A stretch of 64,000 bases of DNA. Source: Acidobacteriaceae bacterium (GTDB lineage: Bacteria; Acidobacteriota; Terriglobia; Terriglobales; Acidobacteriaceae). The stretch's first letter is position 1; every line of letters begins with the position of its first letter. The stretch covers positions 33,257 through 97,256 of the forward strand of contig PMSQ01000115.1 of the NCBI GenBank assembly GCA_003168355.1, read 5' to 3'. Positions 51,575 to 60,679 of this stretch are shown here, piece after piece. The notes under the pieces were generated by a model. The model did not search any database, was not told the DNA's origin, and saw only the letters and a program-made list of their open reading frames with translations. The position numbers and the translations under genes are program-made.

Positions 51575-52615
51575 TTGGCTATGAGTTCTTCTGCCCCCCA
51601 AGACACTCTCTTCTCTCTTCTCCCGAAGACGAGAACTCCTTGGAGTGAATTCGCTTTCAGCACCGGAGGGCAGATCCTAGCGGTCGCATTTCTCGTGTGG
51701 GTGCGCCTGTTATATCCCACTGTTGTTTCGCCTCCCGAGCATAGTTTCCGTTCCGTCGAGCTGGTGAGCACTCCGGTTCCGGTCAATCACCAACCGCAGC
51801 CGTTGCCGCAGAAACCGGTACTGGTCGCGAATCTGGATCCGCCCACGAACGCATTGCGCCTGCCCGCGCCACAGCCGAAAGCTACCGTGAAGGTGGAAGA
51901 CACTCCTGTTCCGACGGTCAACATCACACCCCAAAAATTAGAACCGCTGCCCCTCAACTCCGCGCCTGTGATTCCCAAGCAAGCGGTGAAGACGAACGTA
52001 TTCTCGACTGGCAGTTCGGCCACTCCCACCCTCGCGCGCGCTGCATCGCAAGTGCAGACCGGAGGATTCGGCGATCCGAATGGACTTCCCGCCAAAGCCG
52101 GTCAGGGCAAAGCCGTCAACATCGCCGCACTCGGATCTTTTGATCTTCCATCGGGAGCGGGCCACGGCAATGGTACCGGCGGGGCCAAAGGCGTACCGGG
52201 CGTCGTCGCAAGTTCTGGGTTTGGCAACGGCACCGCCGTCGATCGCCCACGCGCATCCGCAACCACCGTTCAGCAAAGCGGCTTCGGCGATGCCGATGTT
52301 CCGGCTCCGCCCACGGTGCGGTCTCATCCCGCAGAATCCGCCGCCCAGCCGGTATCCGCGGAAATCCTTTCCAAGCCAACTCCCATCTATACTCAAGAGG
52401 CTCGGAGTCTGCGGATTGAAGGCGAAGTTCTCCTGGAAGTGGTTCTGGAAGCGTCCGGCAGCCTGCGGGTGTTGCGCGTAGTTCGCGGACTGGGCCACGG
52501 CCTCGACGACAGCGCGGTCAAGGCCGCGGAACAGATTCGCTTCAAGCCGGCGATGAGAGACGGCCAGCCAACCGATTCCACTGTCGTTTTGCACATTATT
52601 TTTCAGATGGCGTAA
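51575..52615 (+). CDS. TonB-family energy transducer-like protein
   Basis: A 346-aa protein. An N-terminal transmembrane anchor (about 30-47, GGQILAVAFLVWVRLLYP) is followed by a long Pro/Lys/Ala-rich periplasmic linker (about 65-250), then a C-terminal TonB-like domain (about 268-346: PTPIYTQEARSLRIEGEVLLEV, VVRGLGHGLDDSAVKAAEQIRFKPA). The domain links the inner-membrane ExbB/ExbD motor to outer-membrane transporters or related machines; no exbBD genes are nearby. TTG 51575 has GGAG eight bases upstream; ATG 51581 is an alternative. It is 18 bases upstream of the M48 protease gene and likely co-transcribed. Confidence 0.82.
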   Translation: MAMSSSAPQDTLFSLLPKTRTPWSEFAFSTGGQILAVAFLVWVRLLYPTVVSPPEHSFRSVELVSTPVPVNHQPQPLPQKPVLVANLDPPTNALRLPAPQPKATVKVEDTPVPTVNITPQKLEPLPLNSAPVIPKQAVKTNVFSTGSSATPTLARAASQVQTGGFGDPNGLPAKAGQGKAVNIAALGSFDLPSGAGHGNGTGGAKGVPGVVASSGFGNGTAVDRPRASATTVQQSGFGDADVPAPPTVRSHPAESAAQPVSAEILSKPTPIYTQEARSLRIEGEVLLEVVLEASGSLRVLRVVRGLGHGLDDSAVKAAEQIRFKPAMRDGQPTDSTVVLHIIFQMA

Positions 52616-52633
52616 GTTGCCAAGAAGGTCGGA

Positions 52634-54367
52634 ATGCGTATTTCCCAGGTAAGGTTGCTTTCGTTCTTGTTGCTGCTGGTGTCGTCTATTCCGGCGCTCT
52701 CGCAGGATTCGGCATCTTCCGCTCCGCAAGCTGCGGCGAGTGAGGCGGCCACGACGGGACAAGGCGCAGTTAATCTTTCTCCTCCGCCCCCAGCCTCGTT
52801 CAACGATGTCATGGACCGTGTAATCCAGAGAGAGCACTTCTTCCTGGCGCAAATGCGCCACATGCATCCCATGGTCGAGACGTATCTGCAGGATCTGAAG
52901 ACCGACAAAGACGAAAACGCCTTACTGGTGAAGGACCAGTATTTCCTCGGCCGCCTCGATATGAGCGACGGCCCAGAAGACACATCATTCGTGGGACAGC
53001 CCGGGTTCGGCCACCGCATGCTCAACCACCTCACCGGTCTCTACGCAATGCACTTTCTGCCTCTGGGTTTTGCCCAGATGGTTGTCCTCGATACCGATTT
53101 TCAGAAGAAGTATTACAACTTCACTTTTGTGCGCCGCGAGTTTCTTGGAGAAGTACGCTGCCTGGTGATCGATGTTCAGCCCAAGGAAAATGCCCCGCCG
53201 GGCCGGTTCCTGGGGCGCATCTGGGTGGAGGACCAGGACTACAACGTTGTCCGGTTCAACGGAACTTACTATCCGCATCCGAAGACCAGCTACTACCTGC
53301 ATTTCGACAGTTGGCGACTGAATATGCGCCCCGGTGCCTGGCTCCCCGCTTACATCTACAGCGAGGAATCAGACATGAAGACCAATTTGGGGCGGTCTCT
53401 GCACTTCCGGGCGCAGACCCGTCTTTGGGGATATGACTTGAAGGCTCTGAACAAAAATTCGGAGTTCACCCAGATTCTGGTGGATTCGCCTCAGTCGGTG
53501 AAGGATCAAAGCGATGTAGGCGCGGACGCAACTCCCGTGGTCGCCGAGCGGATGTGGGAGCGCCAGGCCGAAGATAACGCGGTTGAGCGCCTGCAGAAGA
53601 TCGGCTTGATGGCGCCTCCCGGCGAAGTGGACAAAATCCTGCTGACCGTGGTCAACAACCTGCTGGTCACAAATAACATCGAACTGCAGTCGGACGTGCG
53701 TTGCCGCGTCCTGCTCACTTCTCCGTTGGAGTCCTTTACCATCGGTCACACCATCGTCATCAGCCGCGGTCTGCTCGATGTGCTGCCCGACGAGGCATCC
53801 CTCGCCATGGTCCTGGCCCATGAACTGAGTCACATCGTTCTGGGGCACCATTTCGACACCAAGCTGGCGTTCAACGACCGTATGTTCTTTCCCGATGAAG
53901 ACTCGTTCCAGCGCCTCGATTTCAAGCGCCGGTCAAGTGACGAAGAAGCGGCGGACGCCAAGGCACTGGAATTGCTGAAGAATTCTCCGTACAAGGATAA
54001 GTTGGGCAGCGCAGGGTTGTTCTTGAGGGCCTTGCAACAGAGCGCTCCCGACCTGCCAAACCTGATTCGCCCGCACCTGGGAAATAGTATGGCCAGCAAC
54101 AAGAGCATTCGGATGTCGGTGCTGCTCACCTCTGCGCCACAGCTGGAACCGCAGCGCACCGATCAGATCGCCGCGCTTCCCCTCGGCGGCCGCATCAAGC
54201 TTGATCCCTGGACTGACCAGGTAGAACTGGCGAAGGCAAAGCCGGTCGCCCTGGCCTCAGCCCGGGAGAAGATGCCATTCGCAATCACGCCCTTCTTCCC
54301 TTACCTCACCAGAATCTCGTCTCCCGGCAGTGAGAAGGTCGCGCTTACCACGCCTGCCCCGAAGTGA
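52634..54367 (+). CDS. M48-family zinc metalloprotease with N-terminal accessory domain
   Basis: A 577-aa secreted protein. A signal peptide (about 1-24, LLSFLLLLVSSIPALSQ) is followed by an N-terminal domain (about 40-270) rich in YxxH/beta features, possibly an outer-membrane-associated module, then an M48 peptidase domain (about 325-500) with the zinc motif HELSHIVLGHH (HExxH at 396-400). A DEEAADAKALELLK stretch near 438-451 supplies the third zinc ligand (Glu). M48 proteins of this kind degrade or assist outer-membrane assembly factors. It follows tonB by 18 bases; GAAGG precedes the ATG. Confidence 0.88.
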   Translation: MRISQVRLLSFLLLLVSSIPALSQDSASSAPQAAASEAATTGQGAVNLSPPPPASFNDVMDRVIQREHFFLAQMRHMHPMVETYLQDLKTDKDENALLVKDQYFLGRLDMSDGPEDTSFVGQPGFGHRMLNHLTGLYAMHFLPLGFAQMVVLDTDFQKKYYNFTFVRREFLGEVRCLVIDVQPKENAPPGRFLGRIWVEDQDYNVVRFNGTYYPHPKTSYYLHFDSWRLNMRPGAWLPAYIYSEESDMKTNLGRSLHFRAQTRLWGYDLKALNKNSEFTQILVDSPQSVKDQSDVGADATPVVAERMWERQAEDNAVERLQKIGLMAPPGEVDKILLTVVNNLLVTNNIELQSDVRCRVLLTSPLESFTIGHTIVISRGLLDVLPDEASLAMVLAHELSHIVLGHHFDTKLAFNDRMFFPDEDSFQRLDFKRRSSDEEAADAKALELLKNSPYKDKLGSAGLFLRALQQSAPDLPNLIRPHLGNSMASNKSIRMSVLLTSAPQLEPQRTDQIAALPLGGRIKLDPWTDQVELAKAKPVALASAREKMPFAITPFFPYLTRISSPGSEKVALTTPAPK

Positions 54368-54498
54368 TGTAAGCAATCTTCTCCCGATGCAGTTGACGCA
54401 AGAGTGGTCCGTGTCGTCTGAAAATTGCGACGCGATAGCAAACGGCACGCCTGGCGGCGCGCCTTGGCAGATTTCGAATTCAATCGCCCAATCAGCGA

Positions 54499-54675
54499 TT
54501 ACTGGATGGAACTGCCAACGTTAGAAAATACGTTGTTAGCGTTCGAACCGATGAGCCGGATCGTGCCGACCACAATCACCAGAATCACAGCCAGCATTAC
54601 CGCGTACTCCGCGATATCCTGACCGCGCTCATCCTTCCAAAGATTCTGCCAAACGTTTTGTAGAATACTTGCCAC
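54499..54675 (-). CDS. Flp/Fap-type pilin
   Basis: A 58-aa Flp pilin. A short N-terminus with WQNLWKDERGQDIAEY leads into a single hydrophobic helix (about 24-41, AVMLAVILVIVVGTIRLI) and a short tail (GSNANNVFSNVGSSIQ). The GQDIAEYAV stretch is the Flp prepilin cleavage/assembly region with the conserved Glu-Tyr. GTG 54675 has AAGGAG nine bases upstream. No tad assembly genes (TadABC, CpaA) are in the window, so it must rely on machinery elsewhere. It lies in the gap between the M48 gene and the response regulator, which is otherwise empty (54368-54498 and 54676-54872). Confidence 0.9.
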   Translation of the reverse strand: MASILQNVWQNLWKDERGQDIAEYAVMLAVILVIVVGTIRLIGSNANNVFSNVGSSIQ

Positions 54676-54872
54676 GGGCTCCGTCTCCTTAAACCTCTTT
54701 TAGGTGTACGCCTCTACCTGCACGAGAGAATGATCATCATCCTACTCTTGCGACCGGATCAAATTTTTGTCCCGAGGCTGGTCTTGAACAAATGATAGGT
54801 GGAGCGCCTGAACCCTACAATAGCCCGTAAGTGCCATCCCTGGTTCAGTGGACGATAAAGATTAACTTCCTA

Positions 54873-55562
54873 TCAGACAATACTTTTCAAAGGAAGCGAC
54901 TGGTTCACGGCAAACAGCGCCAACTCCAGCCGCGTGGATACTCCCAGCTTGTCGAAAATATTGCTTAGATGGTGCTTGACCGTGTCTTCGCTGATCTTGA
55001 AGTATTCGGCAATCTCCTTGTTCGAGTATCCTGCCACCACTGCGGCCACAATCTCCAACTCGCGGGGGGTGAGCCCGAATTTCTTTTGCCGCGCTTCGTC
55101 ACTGGAGGACTGCACCAGCGTCCGCAGGTACTGCACCAGGTTAGAGACGCTCTCCCGTCCTACCCAGTACTCGCCGGACATCACGGTATGGATGGCTTTC
55201 AGCAAAAGTTGAGTCGCGGAGTCCTTGAGCACAACTCCCCGCGCGCCCAGCTGCAGAGCCTCCACAATCTGGCTCTTTTCCGCCGCCGCCGTCAGCAGGA
55301 TCACGCGTACCGGAGTGGAGTTCGTCCCTGCGCTCAGGTCGCGCAAAGCTTCCAATCCCGGATGCTTGGGCATCGCCAGGTCCAGCAAAAGGATATCGGG
55401 CTTCAGCTGCCGTGCCAGTCTCACCGCTTCCGCGCCGTCCGAGGCCTCGCCCAAGACCTTCAAATCCGGTTCAGCTTCCAGCAGACGGCGCAATCCATCG
55501 CGGAAAATCGGATGGTCGTCGGCGATCACGATACGAACAGGCTGTGACTTCTTAAAGTTCAT
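54873..55562 (-). CDS. NarL/FixJ-family response regulator
   Basis: A 229-aa two-component regulator. The N-terminal receiver domain (about 8-125) has IVIADDHPIFRDGL, ILLLDLAMP (the phosphoacceptor Asp near 60), VILLTAAAE and GVVLKDS (Lys). The C-terminal LuxR-type helix-turn-helix (about 160-222) has GLTPRELEIVAAVVAGYSNKEIAEYF and DTVKHHLSNIFDKLGV. Its start codon lies within the last bases of the upstream histidine kinase gene (overlap about 11 bases), so the pair is coupled. The target genes are unknown. ATG 55562 (MNFKKSQP) is preferred over ATG 55577. Confidence 0.9.
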   Translation of the reverse strand: MNFKKSQPVRIVIADDHPIFRDGLRRLLEAEPDLKVLGEASDGAEAVRLARQLKPDILLLDLAMPKHPGLEALRDLSAGTNSTPVRVILLTAAAEKSQIVEALQLGARGVVLKDSATQLLLKAIHTVMSGEYWVGRESVSNLVQYLRTLVQSSSDEARQKKFGLTPRELEIVAAVVAGYSNKEIAEYFKISEDTVKHHLSNIFDKLGVSTRLELALFAVNQSLPLKSIV

Positions 55563-57504
55563 CTCGCACTTCCCCATCTTTCGGAACTTTGATTTCCAGG
55601 CGGGTTCCCAGGCCGGGATTTGATTCTACCGTGAGTGCGCCCGCAATTAAATGGACACGTTCTTTGATGATCATTGGTCCCTTGCCCATCTGGTCTAGTT
55701 GTTCCTGCGTAAGGCGGCCGGCAAACGGGAATCCCTTGCCGTCATCCTCCAAGGTCAGGCTCCACTGGCTGGGATTCGAACCCAGTCGCACCAGGGCATG
55801 ACGGGCGTGGCTGTGCTTGCGCACGTTGACCAGACCTTCCTGCACGATCCGCAACAGTTCCCGGCAGACCTTCTCCGGCATCTCCAGTTTCTCGATGTCT
55901 GTGACAAAACGCGCCGAAATCCCCGTCTCCCGCTCAAACCGTTCCACCGTGTCGGTCACCACACTGAGAAACCTTCGAGCATCCACGTCGATCGACTTCA
56001 TCTGCTGCATCAGTTCCCGCAGCTTCAGGACTTCCTCGCGCAGCAAACCCTGGATCCGTCCCAGTTCGCCGGCGACTACGGCAGGAGTATTCTCCGCCTG
56101 ACGCCGCAGGACATCCACCTGCATCTCCACCGCGATCAGTGACTGCACCGCTCCGTCGTGCAGTTCGCGGGCGAACCGTGCGCGCTCTGCTGCACCAGCC
56201 CTGCGCCGGAGCCGATGCAACAGATAAACGTTGTACACAGCCGGCCCCACCTGGCGGAGTAAATCAAGCACGAAACGCAGCTCTTCTTGCTTATCCCCCT
56301 GCCCCGCCGGATCGAATACGAATACTCGTCCCCGCCACTCGCTTCCAAACACAAAGGAAACTTCAATCAAAGAGCGAAACGGTTGGCGCTCGTTCAATCG
56401 AACCAGCGGTTCGGCCAATGGCGAAGACACCTGGTTTCCCTCGCGGTCCAGCGCGATCACAGACCAGCGCCCAGCTGCATTCGCCGCGTAGCACACGTCG
56501 CCGGGAAAATCCTCCAGGTAGATCTTCGCCTCGCGTGGGCCAGAATCCAACCACGCGAAGTCGGAGAGCTCTCCGTTGGTTTTGCGTAACTCTCCCAGAA
56601 ACCTTCTTTGGCTGTGGATCTCCTGCGCGGCGATCACCAGGCGCGCCGCGCCGTACATGGTGACAATTTCCCGGCTGATCTGCTGCAGCGTTCCCGTCAG
56701 CCCCGCTTCCACTCGCACTTTCGCCAGCATGCTAGTCACCCCGGCCTTCTCTGCCCGCAGGTGCTTCTGCTGCTGCGCCAGGTAGCCCAGCAGCAACCCC
56801 ATGACGAGCAAATAGACCGACAACATAAACAGCCGGTTCGGCTCAAACTCGGTCGTGTTGATCCGCAGACCGGAAAAAATATCCCAGGGTAAGCGTCCCC
56901 CGCGCAGCGCCCCCATATGCAGCAGGGCAAGACTCTCTGCCCACAATAGGACCACTTCAGCCGCCGCCGTGCTCAGCGTCTCCCACAAGCCCCACCGGTA
57001 AGCCGCCGCAGTCAGTACGAAAACGAAAAACAAGAAGAACGGACTTCGCGGACCTTCCCCAAAGATTGAGATGAAGGCCGGCCACACAATGTCGGCCACG
57101 TGAACCAGAATACGAAACGATGCCGTCGACGCTTTTCGCCTCCGCAACAGCATCAGTACGAGACTGCTATTGGCCAGGTAAAAAACGAACAGGCCGTAGG
57201 CAGCATTGGAACGGCCTAATTGCGTCGGGTCCATACGGATCGCCACCAGCGCGGAGACCGCCAAAAACACGCGCGCGGTCGCCAGCCATCGCTCCGTGCG
57301 GCGAATCTCACTGGGATCCGTTGAAGCCTGTGGTCTTCCAAGAAAACGGTGGTTCGAGTCAGTCCGCAATCGAGTCACTTCCCGCCGGGGCGTATCTTTC
57401 AGGTAAAGGGGTTGTCTCGCATAGTATTGATAAGAAAGATCAGGAGCAAGCAAAACTTTATACGGGTAATTCCTCAGGCACCCGGGTCGACCCGGTTCAT
57501 CCAT
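55552..57504 (-). CDS. NarL-type sensor histidine kinase (HisKA_3)
   Basis: A 650-aa membrane histidine kinase. An N-terminal region with about five or six hydrophobic segments (about 75-235) is followed by a GAF-like domain (about 270-420), then the HisKA_3 dimerisation domain with RFARELHDGAVQSLIAVEM (His at the HDG motif, about 455) and an HATPase_c domain (about 545-640) with VQEGLVNVRKHSHARHALV (N box), LEDDGKGF and GLGTRLEIKV. It pairs with the adjacent response regulator. The start is unsure: ATG 57504 lacks a clear ribosome site, and an internal GTG at 57378 is a realistic alternative. It diverges from a second kinase. Confidence 0.88.
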   Translation of the reverse strand: MDEPGRPGCLRNYPYKVLLAPDLSYQYYARQPLYLKDTPRREVTRLRTDSNHRFLGRPQASTDPSEIRRTERWLATARVFLAVSALVAIRMDPTQLGRSNAAYGLFVFYLANSSLVLMLLRRRKASTASFRILVHVADIVWPAFISIFGEGPRSPFFLFFVFVLTAAAYRWGLWETLSTAAAEVVLLWAESLALLHMGALRGGRLPWDIFSGLRINTTEFEPNRLFMLSVYLLVMGLLLGYLAQQQKHLRAEKAGVTSMLAKVRVEAGLTGTLQQISREIVTMYGAARLVIAAQEIHSQRRFLGELRKTNGELSDFAWLDSGPREAKIYLEDFPGDVCYAANAAGRWSVIALDREGNQVSSPLAEPLVRLNERQPFRSLIEVSFVFGSEWRGRVFVFDPAGQGDKQEELRFVLDLLRQVGPAVYNVYLLHRLRRRAGAAERARFARELHDGAVQSLIAVEMQVDVLRRQAENTPAVVAGELGRIQGLLREEVLKLRELMQQMKSIDVDARRFLSVVTDTVERFERETGISARFVTDIEKLEMPEKVCRELLRIVQEGLVNVRKHSHARHALVRLGSNPSQWSLTLEDDGKGFPFAGRLTQEQLDQMGKGPMIIKERVHLIAGALTVESNPGLGTRLEIKVPKDGEVRDEL

Positions 57505-57553
57505 ATCGTGGATTACTTCGGTAACCTTAAGCCTTCTCTAATGTCAGTCTAAG

Positions 57554-59326
57554 ATGGCAGCGAGGACTGTGTTCTTGCGCACCTTTTCCAAACTCTGGAC
57601 CGCAGCCGTGGCAGTCTGTCTGGTGACCCTGATCCTGGCTGCGCTTATCCTGCGTCAGTCTTTTCGCCTCGCCGCTCTCAGCGATGTGATTCAGTGCCTC
57701 TTGCTGTTTTCCGGGACGATGTCCCTCATCCCTCAGGCGATGCGGTGCCGCGGACGGTTGCGCCTGTTCTGGATGCTCATCGCTACCGGCATCGCCTTTT
57801 GGTTCTGCTACCAGTTGTTCTGGACCTACTTCGAAGTCTGGCTGCGTCAGGATGTGCCTGATCTCTTCGTAGGAGACATCGTACTTTTCTTGCACATTGT
57901 GCCGCTGATGGCAGCTCTGGCACTGCGTCCTCACCTTCCCCAGGAGGAATATGCTGCGCGTCTGCGCCGCCTCGACTTTGCCTTGATGGTAATTTGGTGG
58001 GTGTATCTCTACGTCCTCGCTGTCATCCCCTGGCAATACGTCGAGGCCAATGGGGCAGCCTATGATCGCAATCTGAACTCGCTGTATCTCATCGAGAAAC
58101 TGGCGTTTCTGAGCGCCTTGGTGCTGGCCTGGAGAGGGAGCAAAGGCGGCTGGAGAAGTTTTTACGCCAGCCTGTTCGGCGCCAGCATTACCTACGCCGC
58201 CAGTTCCTACCTCGCCAATTGGGCGCTCGACCGGAACAGTTATTACAGCGGAAGTCTCTACGATATCCCCCTGGCGGTCTCCATGACCTGGATCACCGTG
58301 ATCGGCCTGTGGACCCGCGAACGCGAACCGCAAGCCCTTGTACGCTCTACTTCCTCGTCTCACGGCGTGTGGCTGGCCCGGCTGGGAATGATCGCAGCTT
58401 TTTCGCTCCCGCTATTCGCCGCCTGGGCTCTTCTGGACGGAGCAATTCCACCCCGTATCCGTTCGTTCCGCATCGTCTTGACTCTGGCTACAGCACTTCT
58501 CATGGGTGTCATGGTTTTCGTCCGGCAGCGCCTGCTCGACCGGGAATTAGTCCGGTTGTTGACCGACTCGCGGGAGTCCTTCGCCAATCTAAAACGTTTG
58601 CAGGTGCAAATCACCGAATCCGAGAAACTGGCTTCGGTCGGCCAACTGGTGGGCGGCGCGGCGCACGAACTGAACAATCCCATTGCCGCCATGCTGGGAT
58701 ATTCCGATCTGCTCATGAGCACGCCTCTCAACCCGGACCAGCGCGAACTGGCGGAAAGGATCGGGCAGCATATTCGGCGCACCAAGTCGCTGGTGGCCAG
58801 TCTGCTCAGTTTTGTCAAGCAAGGCCCGGCCGCGATGGCTCCCGTGGATCTCAACACCGTACTGCGGACCGCCGTCAAACTCGCGCAACCCCAGTGGCAA
58901 TCTCTAAAAATCGAAGTTCACACCGAACTCCAGCCCAATATGCCACTCGTCCTGGGAGACTCCAACCAGTTGCTCCAAGTTTGCGTGCAGATCCTCAACA
59001 ATGCGCTGCACTCGGCGGATCGGCGTACTGGACGAACTCTTACCGTTGCCGCGGAACACAAAGACGGCCTCGCCATCGTCGATATTTCCGACACAGGCTC
59101 GGCTGCAAACCCAGGCCAAAAGGAAGAAGAAGAACAGAGTCTCTTCAACATGGGCTTGGGCGCTTGTCAGGGCATCCTGCAGCAGCATCGTGGGCGGATC
59201 TCTTGCCAGCACGACCGAACTTCGGGGACCGCGATCCGGATCGAGCTCCCGGTCATCCCTCCGGCGCAGGAGAAATCGACTGGAGATGGGGTTCCGGTGG
59301 TGTGGCAACCTCAACCGTTCGCTTGA
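57554..59326 (+). CDS. Sensor histidine kinase (HisKA/HATPase_c)
   Basis: A 590-aa membrane histidine kinase. About nine or ten hydrophobic segments fill residues 10-325; the cytoplasmic core starts with the phosphoacceptor motif VGGAAHELNNPIAAMLGYSD (His about residue 374). The HATPase_c domain has a normal N-box (VCVQILNNALHSADRR), but the G1 region reads DISDTGSAANPGQK rather than a clean DxGxG, and the final part has MGLGACQGILQQHRGRI. No response regulator is adjacent on this strand. The last 74 bases overlap the end of rlmN on the other strand. Confidence 0.86.
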   Translation: MAARTVFLRTFSKLWTAAVAVCLVTLILAALILRQSFRLAALSDVIQCLLLFSGTMSLIPQAMRCRGRLRLFWMLIATGIAFWFCYQLFWTYFEVWLRQDVPDLFVGDIVLFLHIVPLMAALALRPHLPQEEYAARLRRLDFALMVIWWVYLYVLAVIPWQYVEANGAAYDRNLNSLYLIEKLAFLSALVLAWRGSKGGWRSFYASLFGASITYAASSYLANWALDRNSYYSGSLYDIPLAVSMTWITVIGLWTREREPQALVRSTSSSHGVWLARLGMIAAFSLPLFAAWALLDGAIPPRIRSFRIVLTLATALLMGVMVFVRQRLLDRELVRLLTDSRESFANLKRLQVQITESEKLASVGQLVGGAAHELNNPIAAMLGYSDLLMSTPLNPDQRELAERIGQHIRRTKSLVASLLSFVKQGPAAMAPVDLNTVLRTAVKLAQPQWQSLKIEVHTELQPNMPLVLGDSNQLLQVCVQILNNALHSADRRTGRTLTVAAEHKDGLAIVDISDTGSAANPGQKEEEEQSLFNMGLGACQGILQQHRGRISCQHDRTSGTAIRIELPVIPPAQEKSTGDGVPVVWQPQPFA

Positions 59327-60482
59327 GCTGGCCGCAAGCGGCGTAGATATCCCGCCCCCGCGGACGCCTCACAAATGCAGGAATGCCCGCTTCTCGCAGG
59401 GTGTTTTGAAACGCCGTCACTCGCTCCGCGCTGGGAGTCGTAAAGGCAATTCCCGGCCCCGGGTTCAGCGCGATCAGGTTCACCTTACAGCGCAGCCCGC
59501 GTAGCAACTCGGCAACTTCCCTGGCATTCTCCGGCGTGTCGTTCACGCCCCCGAGCAGTACGTACTCGAAGGTAATCCACTCCCGCGTGCGCAACGGAAA
59601 CTCCCGCGCCGCGGCTATCAGCATTTCCAACGTCCACTTCTTGTTCAGCGGCATCAGCCGCGTACGCAGCGCATCGTTCGAAGCATTCAAAGAAATCGCC
59701 AGCTTCGGCCGGATCTTCTCCCCGCCAAAATCATGGATGCGCGGCACAATCCCCGCCGTCGACACCGTCATCCGCCGCTCCGCAATCCCAACGCCCTCCA
59801 CTAACAACCGCGCCGCCTTCACAAAATTCTCGTAATTCAGGAACGGCTCGCCCATGCCCATAAAAACCAGGTTGATGCGATCCTCCGGCGGCGAAACCTT
59901 CTGGTCCTTGAGCACTGCACAAACCTGCCCGACGATCTCGCCCGCAGTCAGGTTGCGCTTTACGCCGAGCAATGCCGTGAGACAGAACTGGCAGTCCACC
60001 GCACAACCCACCTGGCTGGAAATGCAAATCGTCGATCGGTGGTTTTGGGTGGCGCATCGCTTCCAGCGCTGGGATAAGAGTCCTTCGTGATTGGGGGCTT
60101 CAGCCCCTGAAGTACTTAGGCCGGGAAGCTCCGCCAACTCCCCCGATTCACTCCCATCGCCCGCTTCCCCGCCGTCACCTTCCGGCATCCACACGGTTTC
60201 AACGCTCTCTCCGTCGGCAAACCCAATCAGGTACCGCACCGTCCCGTCCTGCGAGACAAATTTCTTCTCGATCTGCGCCGCCCCAACCATAGTCCCGCTC
60301 TGCGCCAGACGCTCACGAAACTCCCGCGGCAGTGTAGACATCTCCTCCAGCGTCTCCACCCGCTGCCGGTAGACCGCGTCCATGATCTGCTTGGCACGAT
60401 AGCTGCGCTCACCCGCCTTGATTACCAGCGCGATAATCTCTTCGCGGTCCAGACCGAGTAGCAATGTCAAAGGGTCCCTCAT
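59253..60482 (-). CDS. rlmN: Dual-specificity RNA methyltransferase RlmN with an unusual insertion
   Basis: A 409-aa radical-SAM enzyme that methylates C2 of A2503 in 23S rRNA and A37 of some tRNAs. Cluster-binding cysteines are in SSQVGCAVDCQFCLTALLG (CxxxCxxC), with VFMGMGEPFLNYENF following and the conserved catalytic cysteine near the C-terminus in RGRDIYAACGQL. Between the expected VETVWMPEGD strand and the ICISSQ motif there is an extra stretch of about 50 residues, rich in Gly/Glu/Ser, that is absent from usual RlmN. Part of it is encoded by a palindrome like the dispersed repeats of this genome. It overlaps the convergent kinase gene by 74 bases. Confidence 0.93.
   Translation of the reverse strand: MRDPLTLLLGLDREEIIALVIKAGERSYRAKQIMDAVYRQRVETLEEMSTLPREFRERLAQSGTMVGAAQIEKKFVSQDGTVRYLIGFADGESVETVWMPEGDGGEAGDGSESGELAELPGLSTSGAEAPNHEGLLSQRWKRCATQNHRSTICISSQVGCAVDCQFCLTALLGVKRNLTAGEIVGQVCAVLKDQKVSPPEDRINLVFMGMGEPFLNYENFVKAARLLVEGVGIAERRMTVSTAGIVPRIHDFGGEKIRPKLAISLNASNDALRTRLMPLNKKWTLEMLIAAAREFPLRTREWITFEYVLLGGVNDTPENAREVAELLRGLRCKVNLIALNPGPGIAFTTPSAERVTAFQNTLREAGIPAFVRRPRGRDIYAACGQLKRTVEVATPPEPHLQSISPAPEG
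60094..60107. repeat. REP-like palindrome inside the rlmN coding sequence
   Basis: GGGGCTTCAGCCCC, a perfect palindrome centred on CTTCAG, the same design as the intergenic palindrome at 17818-17837. It codes for part of the extra RlmN segment and is in frame. Confidence 0.75.
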
Positions 60483-60679
60483 CGATTAAATCGGACACAT
60501 CTCCGTCTGGGCTGCATCAAAAAACCTTCAGGATTATCCTGCAACTTGCTGATTCTAAATCACTAAACATCTTATTGTCGCACACCCCGCCGGGCCCCGC
60601 CAGATGTGTAAGAATAGTATGGTACGTCTGGGAAGTTCCAAGAATCAAACTTAAGAACGCCCGCCCCAACTACATCGCC

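Noticed and set aside
51173..51601. 142-codon minus-strand frame in the gap before tonB
   Set aside because: No domain, no ribosome site, low-complexity composition.
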